From positions 21,401,284 to 21,465,283 of the forward strand of contig NC_061794.1 in NCBI RefSeq assembly GCF_021462225.1: DNA of 64,000 nucleotides, in the 5' to 3' direction. The position numbers and the translations under genes were made by a program. Positions 46,471 through 59,224 of this stretch are shown one piece after another (the stretch's first letter is position 1; each line of letters starts with the position of its first letter). The DNA comes from Girardinichthys multiradiatus (taxonomy: Eukaryota > Chordata > Actinopteri > Cyprinodontiformes > Goodeidae). The notes beneath the pieces were generated by a model. That model made no database searches and was not told the origin of the DNA. It was given only the letters and a program-made list of their open reading frames with translations.

Positions 46471-48020
46471 CGTCGTCTTCCGCTTCACCCAGGACCGGGT
46501 CGCGGGGCCAGCAGACTCAGTAGAGACACCCAGATGTCCCTCTCCCCAGACACCTCCTCCAGCTCCTCCAGGGGGAGCCCAAGGCATTCCCAGGCCAGCC
46601 GAGAGACATAGTCCCTCGAGCGTGTCCTGGGCCATACCCTGGGTCTCCTTTCGGTAGGACGTGCCTGGACCACCTCTTGTCTGGAGGCATCCAGAAGGCA
46701 TCAGGTATATATGTTCGAGCCACCTCAAATGGCTCCTCTCGATGTGGAGGAGCAGGGGAACTCCTCCACTTGAGGCAGGAACTCCCCTCTAACCTGAAGA
46801 GGACAAGCCACCCTTTTCCAGTCGAGAACCATGACCTCAGACTTGGAGGAGCTGATCTTCATCCCAGCTCCTTCACACTCGGCTGCGAACCGCCCCAGTG
46901 CATGCTGTGGGTCTTGACTAGAGGGGGCCAGCAGGAACACGTCATCTGCAAAAAAAAGAGATGAAATCCACTGGTCCCCAAACCAGACCCCCTCCAGCCC
47001 TTGGCTGCGCCTAGAAATCCTGTCCATGAAAGCTATGAAGAGGACCAGTGACAGTGGGCAGCCCTGCCGGAGTCCAACATGCATCGGGAACAGGTCTGAC
47101 TTGGTGCCAGCAATACAGACCAAACTCCTGGTCCGCTTGTACAGAGACTGGGTAGCCCGTAGGAAAAGAAACCTGACTCAATACTCCTGGAACACCCGCC
47201 ACAGGACACCACGAGGGACACAGTCGAATGCCTTCCCCAGATCCACAAAACACATGTGGACCGGTTGGGCAAACTCCCATGAACCCTCGAGTACCCTGCA
47301 GAGGGTGTGGAGCTGGTCCAGTATTCCATGGTTGGGATGAAAACCACACTGCTCTTCCTGAAGCCGAGGTTCGACTATTGGCCGGACTTTCCTCTCCAAT
47401 ACCCTGGCATAGACCTTACTTATAGTGTGATCCCCCTATAGTTGGAACACACCCTCCGGTCACCCTTCTTATCAAGGGGGACCACCACCCCAGTCTGCCA
47501 GTCCAGAGGCAATGTCCCTGACCGCCACGCAATGTTGAAGAGACGTGTCAACCATGACAGCCCCACAACATCCAGAGACTTGAGGTAGTCAGGGGGGATC
47601 TCATCTACCCCCCAAAGCCCTGCCACTGTGGAGCTTTTGAATCACCTTGGTGACCTCAGCCTGGGTGATGAAAGAGTCCAACCCTGAGTCCCCAACCTCT
47701 GCTTCCACCAGGCAATGCGTGATAGTAGGATTTGAGGAGTTCCTCGAAGTACTCCTTCCACTGCCCAATAATGTCCCCAGTCGAGGTCAGCAGCTCCCAA
47801 CCCCCACTGTAAACAGTGTTGGCGAAGCACTGCTTCCCCCTCCTGAGGCGCCGGACCGTTTGCCAGAATCGCTTCAAGGCCAACCGGTAGTCCTTCTCCA
47901 CAGCCTCAGCGAACTCCTCCCAGGCCCGAGTTTTTGCCTCTGCCGCAGCCCGGGCGGTGGCATGCTTGGCCTCACAGTACCAGTCAGCCACCTCAGAAGT
48001 CCCACAAGCCATCCACAACC
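46471..48020 (-). mobile_element. Rex3 LINE, 5'-truncated insertion (copy C)
   Basis: Flanked by a perfect 13-bp target duplication AGAATGAACAATT (46458-46470 and 48021-48033), which fixes both ends. On minus it begins inside the linker (WMACGTSEVADWYCEAK), continues through WQTVRRLRRGKQCFANTVYS and the reverse transcriptase (VHMCFVDLGKAFDCVP, VGLRQGCPLSLVLF, SLFFADDVFLLA) and ends with GCGGAAGACGACG. About 340 bp are missing near 46745, so EFPCSS joins an out-of-frame tail. Frameshifts and stops occur near 47150-47180, 47420 and 47630. 5' truncation is the usual outcome of target-primed reverse transcription. Confidence 0.95.
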
Positions 48021-48033
48021 AGAATGAACAATT
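48021..48033 (+). repeat. Target-site duplication of Rex3 copy C (right)
   Basis: AGAATGAACAATT, identical to 46458-46470. Removing the insertion and one copy would restore a continuous AT-rich site. Confidence 0.93.
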
Positions 48034-50750
48034 ACTAAATCTAGTAACACTTTAAGTTCCCATTATGCAGAATTTTACTTCTGGTCATGCTGCTCTTTAT
48101 AGAGAAACATCAGTATAAGAAATGTATAGTATCTGATTACTTAGGTGGGCTATCAGCTTCAGTTGCGTTATAGATGCGCAATGCTCAGAGTCTACCCTAA
48201 TAAGATCCATAGTGGTCTCTTTCAGTTTCCACACAATGACTCCCTGTAATTCAGCAAACCCCAATTATTAGCAGACATTTGAATTTGGGCTTTCTGTAAC
48301 AGATAAAAAAAAGTGAAATACCCTTCCTTCAGCTGGCTGGCCAGCATTGCACAGCAACACATTAGGTAGCGGCAGCTCTGCAGTAATCTATGCTACCAAA
48401 GCCTCAGAAAACTCTGATCTCTCCTGTGCTTTTTCTGGCACAAAATAATAAAATAATGATAAAATGACGTTAAAACCAAAGCATGATGGTACATTTGAGG
48501 AGTTTTAAAACTGTAACATTTTAAATCCTTAGTTCAACCTAACACCAGCAACCGTCCCCTGGTTAATTAGGGATCATAATCTCTTACATTTCATAAAAGT
48601 CATCTGGCTCAAAAAGAGATTGTAGTCACACCCAATAAAAACAGGTGTAACATAAGTTTTATAAAATAAATCAATTAAATCATATATGGTATTTGATCAC
48701 TTTGGGATTATTTGTCTACCTTTTTGACTAAAATGCTTTTCTACCAACAAACTTAATACACAAGTTGATACACAATAATTAATTATTCTAGTATTACATG
48801 TTTCTTTTACCAGTACTGAATGAAAGTAGGTTGGAATGAAACTGTAACATGAGGGGATAAACTGAAGGTAGGAAGTGTGAAAGGGGTGAACTGACCCGAG
48901 CCCCTACCACACGTACAAAACAAACATAATGTCCCTGTGCTTGTTCAGTACACAAAGTAAAGTGAGGATCTTTGAAGTAGGGTGCAACGTAATTGGGCCT
49001 CAGTTGAGAGATGACTTTCTTTTTTTGTTTATTTTGTTCTCAGACAGTCTAAATCATGTCAAAATCTCTGCTTTTTGTTGAGCCTTAGCCCCCTCTTGCA
49101 GTACATATCTTTTTTTTCCCATAATCATCATGCTTAACACTTGCTGAACTTCTTACTCAGGTCTTTGTCATCTCCCAAAATTAAATTAGTTTCAGTCAGA
49201 GAGCTTCTAATCATATAAATCGTAAAACTTACGAGAATAAAAATACTGTGAAATTCGACAACCTGTATTGAGAAAAACGTAAAGGGATACTTCAAATTTT
49301 TTAAGGTAAGTTTCCTTACCTGTTATAGAAAGATGTCATATTGGTGATTTTTACTATGTAAGGAGACAGGCACGCTTTATAAATCTCCCTCGTCAGCCCG
49401 CTCCTGCGCTGTGTTCGATATGTCTACGAAGTCAGAGCTCGGAACAGCGACAATGTGATAACATTGCATTTCAAAAGCTACTTGTTCACAATGAGATATC
49501 TTATAGCACTATGTTTTCCAGCAGTTTAATGTTAAAGAATCCATGAGAAGTGCGAACAAGTAGTTTATATCTGCAACTTCCAATACATGCTGCATGCCCG
49601 GTAGTCATGTTAGATGCTAAACTCAGGGCTTTTTTGCCAGCTCCGACTTTTTCCAGGTGCAATTCCTACTTCAGGGGATGTTCTCAATGGGTTCCCAACT
49701 GGAAAAATAGAAAATCCAACTTTGAGGTACAATGAAAACACAGTAGAAGTGCCATGAGTGGAGTAAACCTTATGATTTTGCAACAGGCTGTCATTTTTGC
49801 CACTTCATTAAAGATATTATGTTCATATGCTTTTCCAGGTCCCCTTGTGATTTGGAAATCATACCAGCAGACATATGATATGTGCATTACATAACTGGTA
49901 ATCTTGACCAGTGTAACTTTAGTGTTGTAGCATAGATACTGTTCGCCTCTTATGTGTATGCAACTATTATCTGCTAATATAGAGTAATAAAGTTATGAAA
50001 TCACCTACCGACCATGTTATAAAAAACAAACACGCGTAAGCATGGCGACACATGCAGTAAATATAGGTGAAACCAAGTATTAAAATTGAAAGTTATTAAT
50101 GGAATATAGGGCCGTTTCCAAGTGAAATGTGAAATATTATCACTGGAATGAACCCCTATCCCATGCCAGAGAGCAAATGTAGTCCAAAGTGTGAGTGTTG
50201 AGGCTATCAAACATTTTGTGCATCAGTGTAGGGAACTACTTTGTGTTGTCAGTAAAGCACACGACCAGTTTATATCTATTTGGGACCAGTGTCCAACCCA
50301 AATAAAAATCATAGCTGTTATTACCAGTGGTATAAGAATTTTGCTGATTTTATTTAACTATGGGCAGACACTACAGGCCAATTTGAACACCTACAACATG
50401 CCTGTTACCTAAGCAGCAGTAAGCCTAAATTTGACACATATCAGCTTGCTTCACACGCTAAAATTCAAAGTGAGAGATTATAATAAATGTTTTTTGGGAA
50501 GGCTAAGACAATATTTCCAATCAAGTTTGAAAAATCAAAGCCCAGCTCACGTCTGTAAAACGTGTTATTGGTAGGCTCACACTCATCTAGCCCAAACATA
50601 TGTCTGGGGATATATAAAAAACAATAAATCAGCTTTAATTCTGGAAATTTACAAGGACTAGCTGGATAGGAAATGAGATGAGTAGTTTAGAAGTTCCTCC
50701 CAGGTTATAGTATTTTATAACAACCAGACCACTTTCTTCTTGGTAATTCC
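48034..50750. other. Non-coding stretch, one possible DNA-transposon relic
   Basis: 49380-49745 contains CTACGAAGTCAGAGCTCGGAA on one side and GCCAGCTCCGACTTTTTCCAG / CCCAACTGGAAAAATAG on the other, a pattern that recalls a fish DNA-transposon family. The ends were not resolved. No genes were seen. Confidence 0.3.
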
Positions 50751-50754
50751 TCTG

Positions 50755-50850
50755 TTAATTCATCATGATTTATGATTGTGACCTGTAAATGATATTTATC
50801 TCATCTCCAAGTCTATGATTGGAACAGTTTGTAACAAACTCAAAGCCTTA
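50755..50850 (+). repeat. Dispersed repeat family A, copy 2
   Basis: Partner of 5470-5590 in the same orientation: TTATGATTGTGACCTGTAA, TTATCTCATCT, TATGATTGGAACAGTTTGTAACAA. The similarity fades on both sides. Confidence 0.6.
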
Positions 50851-52140
50851 ATTTTAGATTAAATTAAAAATGAATCAGAACTTCAGATCCAAAAATCAAA
50901 TGATCCTTTTAGGGCCTGTGTGTTATTTTTATTAGAGCTTTTATTAAAATAATGGGTTTAACAAGGATTTTACTTCAAATTCAAAACAATAAGGTTGAAT
51001 AATACTTTTTGTTGGAAGGAAGGGGTGGTGTTATCCCATGAACCTTGTTTAGTCACACCCCTGCTGTTGCTACTCTAAATACATCCTGTCTTGACCTATG
51101 AGATGTGAAATTCCAATAAAACGCATCATCTGACTCTGTATAACACTTGTTCCAGAATGTCAGGACTCTCTAAGAGTTTAATGCCAAGCATTTATTGCTG
51201 TAATTTGCAGACAAAAAACCCCACGAGATATTCAGGTGTGAAAAAAATAAATTCCAATTAGCTCCTCCTCCCTGCTGCTTGTTGAGTGCCGGTTTCCAAG
51301 ATGTAGGAAAAATTCAAATTCTGTACAGTTTAGCAGCCTTACAAATGTGTTACATAAAAGATAAAAGCAGAAGAAAATGACTGCAGCTGTCTGACAGCTC
51401 TGTGTGTTTGACAGCAATATCAGCTCAAATGCGCTTTTTATTATCATCAAAATAAGTTTCACATTGCAAGTAAGTGATACCATAGTGCTCTGGGCCACAA
51501 GAAGACAGTTAAATATAAACTGTTGCAAGGTTTAGAAAAATAGGGGTCAAACTGGCTTATGTTTTACTAGGATACTCTATCCATGCTGCTGCAAAGCATC
51601 TATAGCTATAAAAGATTCCTTAAAAACTTTATAAATTTTTTTTTTTTAGCAAAATAAACAATTTGGTGAGTGAAAAGACAAGTGTGCCTCCATGGGGGAC
51701 TAAATTGTGCGCTTGTACAAGGCTGAACAAGGTCGACTTATTTTCAGTCATATTGCATGAAGGAGCCAATGAACTGGCGTTTGCCTTAATTAAATGAAGA
51801 CATGTACAAATGTCCTTTAGCAGGTGGTCGTCTTATGGAAGGTATCTGCAGTGGCAGCTGCCTATGTATGGTAAACAGGGAGCATTTTTGAAAAGTGATG
51901 GTGGCTAGTGTGAGGAGGAATTGGGTGGTGGGAAGATTGGACAGCTGTCACTATGCCCACCTTACTGTGCTAACTTGGAGCTAATGCTCGATCAAGCCTT
52001 TGTATGTGTTTTTCCAGAACATTTCAACACTGTACACTGTACACCTAGTGTCTGAGGCGGTGCAGAGGCACATTTGGTGTGACAGATGCACACAGCACAT
52101 GAGCAACAGAGGGCAGGAGCTGAAAAACGTCAGCCTGTGA
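50851..52140. other. Non-coding stretch, nothing recognised
   Basis: No gene or named repeat. The 98-codon minus frame at 51232-51528 has a hydrophobic stretch but no family signature. Confidence 0.45.
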
Positions 52141-52925
52141 ATACAGAGCCTTGTAAAAATATTCAGCTTTCTTTCGTTTTGCCACGTTACCCTGCCTCAC
52201 ATCATGAAGGAATTTAATGAAATTTTTTGTCATAGACTGACACAAAGAAGTACATTATAGTGAAGTGGAACGAAAATGATTTTCAATTTTTTTACAAATA
52301 AAAATCTGAAAAATGTGGTCTGCATTTGTTTTAAACCCTAGAAGCCAATACTTTGTAGAACCACCCTTTGCTACAGTTACAGCTGTGATTGAATGTCTTT
52401 TCAAGCTCTGCACATGTAGAAACTGACATTTTCCCAATTCCTCTTTGCATAACAGCTGAAGCTCAAATACACTGGACTTACAATGTTTTTTTAATTGTTG
52501 AAACAAATTTTTAACGAGATTTAGATCTGGACTTTGACCGGGCCACTCTACCACTTGCCCATTCTATTATCATCCCATTGTAGATCTGGCTGTATGTTTA
52601 GGGTTGTTCCTTGCTGCTTCATCCCAATATGTTTTCCAATGGCTTTATACTGGGATCAAATTACTCACAGGTGGACTCTGCTTAATGATTTCTGAAGCCA
52701 AAGGATTATACAGAATTTCATTCAGGAGAATTAGAAAAGGGGACCTAATACATACACGTGCCACACCTTTTACAAAAATGTTGAAAACCATGCGGAATTT
52801 TTCTTCTCCTTTAATATTATGTGCTGCTTTGTGCTGATCTATCACACAAAACCCCGGTTAAAGAAGTTTTAACAGGACAAAAACCTGATGAAATTTAAGG
52901 GGAATGAATATTTTCGAAAGGTTCT
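52141..52925 (-). mobile_element. Decayed Tc1 transposon, internally deleted
   Basis: Inverted ends: AGAGCCTTGTAAAAATATTC near 52148 on the left, and the complement of GAATGAATATTTTCGAAAGG near 52905 on the right. On minus a 99-codon frame (52255-52554) reads VEWPGQSPDLNLVKNLFQQLK, then LLCKEELGKCQF, then ITAVTVAKGGSTKYWL, the C-terminal third of a Tc1 transposase. The expected PIENLW is LVKNLF, so the third catalytic acid has become lysine. The DNA-binding domain and the first catalytic acid are deleted. Confidence 0.85.
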
Positions 52926-53675
52926 TCGGTCCTCTGTCAAAAGGGATCGGCATGAATTTCAGAGAAAATTGCGTATTTGTCTGTCAAGCACATAACATTC
53001 AGACACAAACATTGTTAAAACATCGCCCTCATCCTTGTTGTTTGCCTTTTTGCTCATGTGGGCAATATGATTTCTCCATCTAAGATATTTACATGTTTAG
53101 CCAGCAAACAATAAGAGGTAGGTGGCTACTTCCTCAATCACTTCCAACAGGAAATTAACATGTGGGTCCTCCACGAAAACCACCATATCACAGCAATCTC
53201 AACTTTTCCAGGGACAAACTGTATATTCTCAAATAACAGACCCATTTAGGTCTGTGTTCCAAGTGTATTGTGTGGGGTGATATCTCAGAAAAATAATTAC
53301 AGAAGCTTCAATCACGTGCTTGCAGTCAGAAAAAAAAAACAAATCCTTTCGTCAACAACAGTGCTGGTCACCACACCATATGGTGATGATAAGACGAGCA
53401 GGTAAAATCTAATTTTAATAAATTCCTAATCAGCTTGGAGGACCACTGAAACAACATAGTTAATGCAAATGTGTAGAGTCAGCAAGGTCTTCCACAGCTG
53501 CGTTTTTTAATAAGATTTGAGAGGCATTACAACATCATTGCAGTCAATGTCACGTTGAGCTGCTCCTTCTGTCTGTAACTCCTGCAGAGGGGTGGGGGGG
53601 ATCAGACAAATAAGGGAAGCAAGAGGAGGAAAACATGGTCATCTGTTTCAAAAGCACTGAAATCTGATCTCTGCA
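52926..53675. other. Non-coding stretch, nothing recognised
   Basis: Spacer between Tc1 relics. A palindrome-like CACCATATGGTG at 53373-53384 echoes one at 14445-14456, probably by chance. Confidence 0.4.
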
Positions 53676-53679
53676 CAGG

Positions 53680-53955
53680 GTGAGAGAGGCATATTTGGAG
53701 GTACTGTATGGCACATATCATCTCCCTGTGATCATTCACGCTTTTTAATTACAGAAGGTGAGGAGGGCCATAATTTTCTCGTATTTGTTTTGCATCGTTG
53801 CAAAAATAGAAAATGAGGGCTTGCCAAGCTGCACCAATTTACTTTATTTCGACCTTGATTAAAAGAAAATTAATTGCCACATCTCTCATTATGTTGCAGG
53901 CAGCATTTGGTGACGTGAATGAAAAAAAATTAAATAAAACAAAATGTGATGGCTC
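53680..53955. promoter_or_regulatory. Candidate conserved non-coding regulatory region
   Basis: Non-repetitive block with TCATTCACGCTTTTTAATTAC, GGGCCATAATTTTCTCG, TTTTGCATCGTTGCAAAAAT (a C/EBP-like palindrome at about 53791-53807), CCTTGATTAAAAG and AAATTAATTGCCACATC. It has no coding character. Texture-based call. Confidence 0.35.
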
Positions 53956-54214
53956 AGAGGGAGATGGAGCTTGACCTGGTTGTTTTAAGAAAAACACACT
54001 CGTTCTGTGGCATAATTAAAGATACAAAGGAGACACACAGTGGATCTTATGTGTTGCTTCAATTTTCTTTCATATTTGTTTCATATTTACAATTTCTTTT
54101 CACAATGTTAACTTTTGTTTCTTTTAGGAGTGCTTAGTTTTGAGCCAAATAAGCTAACTTTATGCACCCTTGTAAAATGTATCTTTTGTAGATATTGATA
54201 AACCAAACCAGTTT

Positions 54215-55258
54215 ACTGTATCTTGTAAAAAGTATCCAACCCTTTTTAGCTTTTTCATATGCTGAAATTAAAATCTGAAAAAGATGCAAGCATAGTATTC
54301 AGCAGTTACAGCTGCAAGTCTTTTGGGTGTGTCTCTACAAGCGTTGCATATCTAGAAATTGAAATCTTTGCCCACTTATCATTGGAGAGCAGCTGTGACC
54401 ATTAATTAACTGGACAATTCCAACACATGAATAATGGGGATTTAATGTAAACCATGTAAATGTAAACCATTCTATTGTAGCTTTGGTTGTATGTTTCACA
54501 TCATTGTCATGCTAGAAGATGAACCTCTATCCCAGTCCCAAGTCTTTTGCCTTCGCATATATAATTGCGATGTCCCCTGTTGTCCCCTGGCTTGTGGAAA
54601 ACAATACTTTCTATGGCCTTCCTTTCAACAACAGCTTTCTTCTTGCTTCTTTCTTCGGTGTAGAATTAATAGTTTTTGCAACAACAGATTCTCCCACCTG
54701 GCCTGTGGATCCTGCAGCTCCTCCAGAGCTACTGTGGGTATCTTCAACAATTCTCTGTCATGGTAGGATGGTAGTTGTATTATATGCTTGACATTTTCCG
54801 ATGATGGATGGAACAGAGCTCTGTAAGACCTTCAAAGCTTGAGATATTGTTTTATAACCTAAACCACATCCTTATCACTGACTTATCTGCTTTCTTCTTT
54901 GGTGTTCATGATGCTGTTTGTTCAATAATGTTCTCTAACAAACCTCTGAGGCCTCTACAGAGCAGCTGAACTTATATTGAGATTAGATCATAAAATGTGA
55001 ACTCTAATTAACTATCTGATTTCTCAGTAGATTTTATTGAGGGATATCGGTGTATAGGGGGCTGAATACAAATACATCCCACGCTTTTTAGATTCTTTTC
55101 AAACAATGGATCCTTTTTGATTCTACTTCAGAGTCATGCTTTGCTTTGGGTTGGTCTATCACTTAAAAGCCTATTAGGTACATTGTAGTCTGTGGTTATA
55201 ACATGACAAATTGTGAAACAGCTTAAGGGGTATCATTACTTTAGCAAGGCACTAAAGT
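54215..55258 (-). mobile_element. Decayed Tc1 transposon
   Basis: Minus-strand copy with eroded inverted ends (TCTTGTAAAAAGTATCCAACC on the left, GGGGTATCATTACTTTAGCAAGGC on the right). In plus orientation it shows antisense transposase blocks in order: CAGCTGCAAGTCTTTTGGG (C-terminus), CCATTCTATTGTAGCTTTGGTTGTATG, AAGATGAACCTCTATCCCAG, GATTCTCCCACCTGGCCTGTGGATC, CCGATGATGGATGGAAC and TTCATGATGCTGTTTGTTCA (start region). Large internal deletions and many stops. It is the same family as the copies at 52.1, 56.4 and 59.2 kb. Confidence 0.85.
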
Positions 55259-55260
55259 AA

Positions 55261-56440
55261 TGATACTTTACACCTCTCCAGCCTCAGTGTCTCCTCCTCT
55301 CCCTGGAGCACATGTCTCCGTGGATCAACTTTAGGAGTTTTCAGTAATGCAGGGTGTATGATTACATGAGAATTTGTCCCAGAGAAGGCTTCCAGGAGGA
55401 GTAAAATGTTAAATGCTATTTTTGAACTGAAATCCACCATCATGCGCCTGCACCTGTTTCCTTGGGAGTGTAAACAGAGCAGATGCTTGACACAGAAAGG
55501 CCCGGCCCCTAACACACACCAAAATCTGAAATATTTTTTAGCTTTTGACACTCCTTAACAGTCACAACCTGGAACAAAGAGTACCCTGTTCCTCTTGCAC
55601 TTGATGGCTATACATAACCCCCCGCCCCTTCACCTCACCATGCTGTTCCAGCTGCTCATGTGACCGCAGAGACAGAGATAGGTTGACCCAACACCTTTTT
55701 GCGGTTGGGTACAGTGAAAAGACCTAAAACTTAGTGTTCTGGTGTGAACGTGTCCCATGTGAATATTTCATGGTCATTCTTGCACTTGCAAGTCTAAGTG
55801 TGTGGCCCCAACTATGCGAGCGTGGGGGTTGCCGGGATCATTATTTGGCATGCCTCGTCAAGCCAGCCATCGTGACAGCGATGGGGACATTTGAATAATT
55901 GATTGAAATAATGTAAAGTAATCTGGCCAGCTTTCATTCTTGGCTCACCTTCCCCTAATTCTGAGATGGCTCTCAGTTGACAGGGGACAGGAGGGACATT
56001 TAAGGACATGGGAGTAACATGGAGGAGGACATTTTACCCACCATTACCCATCGTCTCTTATTTCTCAGCTGGTCTTAGCAGTTAAGTTGTGGTAAATAAA
56101 ATGGCGTGTTACGCCAGCCCCCCAATTAGACATGCGAGCCGTGAGCAAGAAAACAAGCTGCAGTTGTACATAACATAAATATGTAGCGCTTTACTGTTAC
56201 TTCTTGGGAGATTTACTATAAATATAAGAAAAAAATATTTTCCTTTCGCACATCAGTGTGTTTTTAATGTGCAAATACTTCTCCTCCACATCTTTGCTTG
56301 AATGAATCATTTTCACAAATGAAATAAAATGTATATTAAAGCCTTTTGGTCATGCATGACTAAGAATCCTTACTCACTAGATCTGAGCAGTCAGACAGCT
56401 GTCTCATGCAGTGAAGGCAAATTAAGGAGAAAAGTAACAT
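55261..56440. other. Non-coding stretch, candidate regulatory element at 55800-56060
   Basis: The part 55800-56060 is compact and non-repetitive (GGGATCATTATTTGGCATGCC, TTTGAATAATTGATTGAAAT, CTGGCCAGCTTTCATTC, CCTAATTCTGAGATGGC, CAGTTGACAGGGGACAGGAGGG) and looks like a vertebrate conserved non-coding element with homeodomain- and TALE-type sites. The remaining DNA shows nothing recognisable. Confidence 0.35.
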
Positions 56441-56443
56441 TTA

Positions 56444-57400
56444 CAGTGCATTTTTAGAAAGTAATGATACCGTTTGACATTTTCCTACTGTAGTCACATT
56501 ACAACCATGAACTTTTAAAATGTATTTTATTGGGACTTTGACTAATAGATCAACACAAATTGGCCCAAAATAAAAAAAAAGAGAGAAAAAATACACGATT
56601 CCTATTTATTTTTTTCTTACAAAATGAAATCTGAAGTGTGTTGTGCATCGGTATTAAACCCTCTTTTCTCTGAAACCCCTAAATAAAATAAAATCCTTGA
56701 GAAGTCACATAATTGGCAAATTACATGCTTCTTACCTAATCTCAGTATGAATAAAGCTGTACTGTGATGCCCTAAGAGGTTTGTGGCAGAAAGGTTGTGA
56801 ACAAACAGCATCATGAAGATCAAAATTAAACGTTTTGCCCTAAATGTGTGACACAAAACTGACACTGCACAGTGTGAACACATAATCCCCATGATTAAAT
56901 CTGTGGCAGCATCATGCTGTGGGCATGCTTTTATTTAGCAGGGACAACAAAACTGGTCAGTCATTGAAAAAAGAGATGCAGCTAGGCTGGGTTACAGGCT
57001 AATCTTTCAACAGGACAATAACGCTAAACCTACATCCAGAGCTACAATAAAAAGGTTTAGATCAAAGTATAATTATGTGCAAAAATTGCCCAGTCAAAGC
57101 CCAGACGTAAATCTAATGGATTATTTGTGACAAGACTTGAAAACTAATCACAGCCGCTCTCCATCTAATCTGATCAAACGTGAGCTATTTGGCAAAGAAG
57201 AATGAAAAAATATTACTCACTATAACTGCAGCTAAAGGTGGTTCCACAAAGTATTTACTCAGGGGGACCAAATACAATGCACCACATACTTTTAATATTT
57301 TTTTGCATTGCTTTGTGTTTGTCTATCACACATTATGTTTGTGGCTTTAACAAACATGACAACATGTGAAAATGTTCATGGGATATTTGGTCCCTTATAG
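56444..57400 (+). mobile_element. Decayed Tc1 transposon, internally deleted
   Basis: Starts after TA with CAGTGCATTTTTAGAAAGTA. The start region (AACAGCATCATGAAGATC near 56805) is followed after a deletion by CATCATGCTGTGGGCATGC (SIMLWACF). Then come CAACAGGACAATAACGCTAAA (QQDNNAK) and CCCAGTCAAAGCCCAGACGT, where the expected PDLNPIENLW reads PDVNLMDYL and then a stop, so the last catalytic glutamate is lost. The 3' part runs through AAAGGTGGTTCCACAAAGTATT to an eroded right end. Confidence 0.85.
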
Positions 57401-59150
57401 CAGACAACTTTCGAATCACCTCATGTATGACGACAGAAGGAGAACATTTGGGAACATCTATTATGACCTTCGATTTTTTTTGGGCCATTCCAAGACTGCG
57501 ATCTGTGGCGACAATCTGGCCGCCCCTTCAAATCCTTTCTGTAGTCGCCCCTGGTTGTGAGAGGCTTTTGTGATTGTCCAGAATGATTGCCATAGAATCA
57601 AGAAGATATTTATACTCTTAAATTTCAACTTTTCTGCTTAACATAATGACTTCTTCTGATATTGTTCCCTCAAGAATAAACCATTCGGATATCTGTATTT
57701 TATACTGAGGAGAAAAGAAGATGAACACATCCATTTTTGTGTTTTATGAAAAGAAGCATAAAGGGACATATATGCTCTATCTGCAATTTATACCTGACTG
57801 GTTTTTGGCTCTCAGGTAATGTGTATTTAACTGTAGTTTTTCCTCCCTTGTTAAGACTGTCAACAGTTAATAGATTCGTTCTTAAGTCTGAGTCTGGGTG
57901 TCCTTCAGGATTTCACTGCCAACTTTTGCAGGCATTTGCTGAAACACCGTGGGGACGTACGGCGTTCTTCACAGTGTTCTGTCGGGTACAGCAAATCACC
58001 TGATAGGCTGTTTATCCTTGAAAGCTTCATTGAATACCTGAAACTCCCCTGGCAGGAACACAACTTGACATGTCTGTCCTCGCTACAGCTGCTATTGTGT
58101 GCACAAACTGGTGTCATTTAACACACTGCCATAATTCAGAGAGGATGTGAAAAAGAAACAAAAGGAAACTTGAAAAAGAACAAATCTGTATCGCAAACAG
58201 GGGTGCAGTTTGTCTTTGATATGGCAGCCAATAGTTCATCCACTCCTCATCTCTTATAGCAAATAGCGGGCAGCTACTGAAAGTGTTCAGTTTTAGGACA
58301 TGGGGTCACACCTGTTGTGGAATATGATAGAAGGCTTATTTATAAACTTTCTGAGCTCCAAATTCCTTCTTCAGAGAAAACGCTGATGCTCAGAGGGTGA
58401 AGGGGGGAGCTGAAAAGCTGGTTTAGAAGCTCAGCAGCAAATGTATGACTCTGAACAGAAGAAACAAACAAGCTACAAACCTATCACACAAAGTTATATA
58501 TTTGGGGTGAAAGGACAAGACCTTTGGGTTCAATCAGAGTCATTTCTGTTCAGATGCAGTTGTCATTATGATGACTTTTTGTGGAGTAAAGCATACCGTT
58601 TTTAAAATAAACATATAATGCACAATGTAATAGACTTGTAAACCATGTGTCATCCAGCAGCGTTCTTCTCTCAACAGCTACCGTTGTGAAAACACTCTTT
58701 AAATCATGTCACTTTGTGTATTCTGAATGACCTTCTCTCAGTCTTTGTGGTAATTTAAAAAGCAAACACCACACAAGGATGGCTTCTGCGAGACGCTGCG
58801 CTTTGTTCCCTAAAAAAGGCAAAAAGGTGCAGTCGGGTCCACGGTGGAGTGTGTCAACATATTGCCTAAATTTAGGTGCTGAGTTATAGCTCAGGAGATT
58901 TCTGTGTGGACTCCTGTGAAGGATGAAAATTGTCGGAGAATGCTGAGTGGATTCTGACGGGAAGAGGGGACGTTATGGCTGCAGGGGAGAGCTCAGAAGT
59001 GACTGAACAGCATGAGAGGTAGTGCTTGACAAGCGTCCAATAACCATCAATTTTCCAGTTGGAAAAACATGTTTTTTTTTAGTATACATTGAGTTTTAAT
59101 AAACATAACTGGATGCATTAATTGTGACTTTCTTTCTTTTTTTTTTTTTT
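57401..59150. other. Non-coding stretch, nothing recognised
   Basis: Mixed-composition DNA with short chance frames (57737-58121 on both strands). It ends in a T-rich run (59130-59151) directly before a Tc1 left end. No gene or named repeat. Confidence 0.45.
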
Positions 59151-59224
59151 TTGTAGTTCCTTGCAAAAATAATCATGCCCCTTCAATACTAGTATCCAAC
59201 CCTTTTGACTTTGACACTTCTAAA

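Noticed and set aside
46435..47347. Extra short frames on both strands near 46.5-47.3 kb
   Set aside because: Shadows and frameshift pieces of Rex3 copy C.
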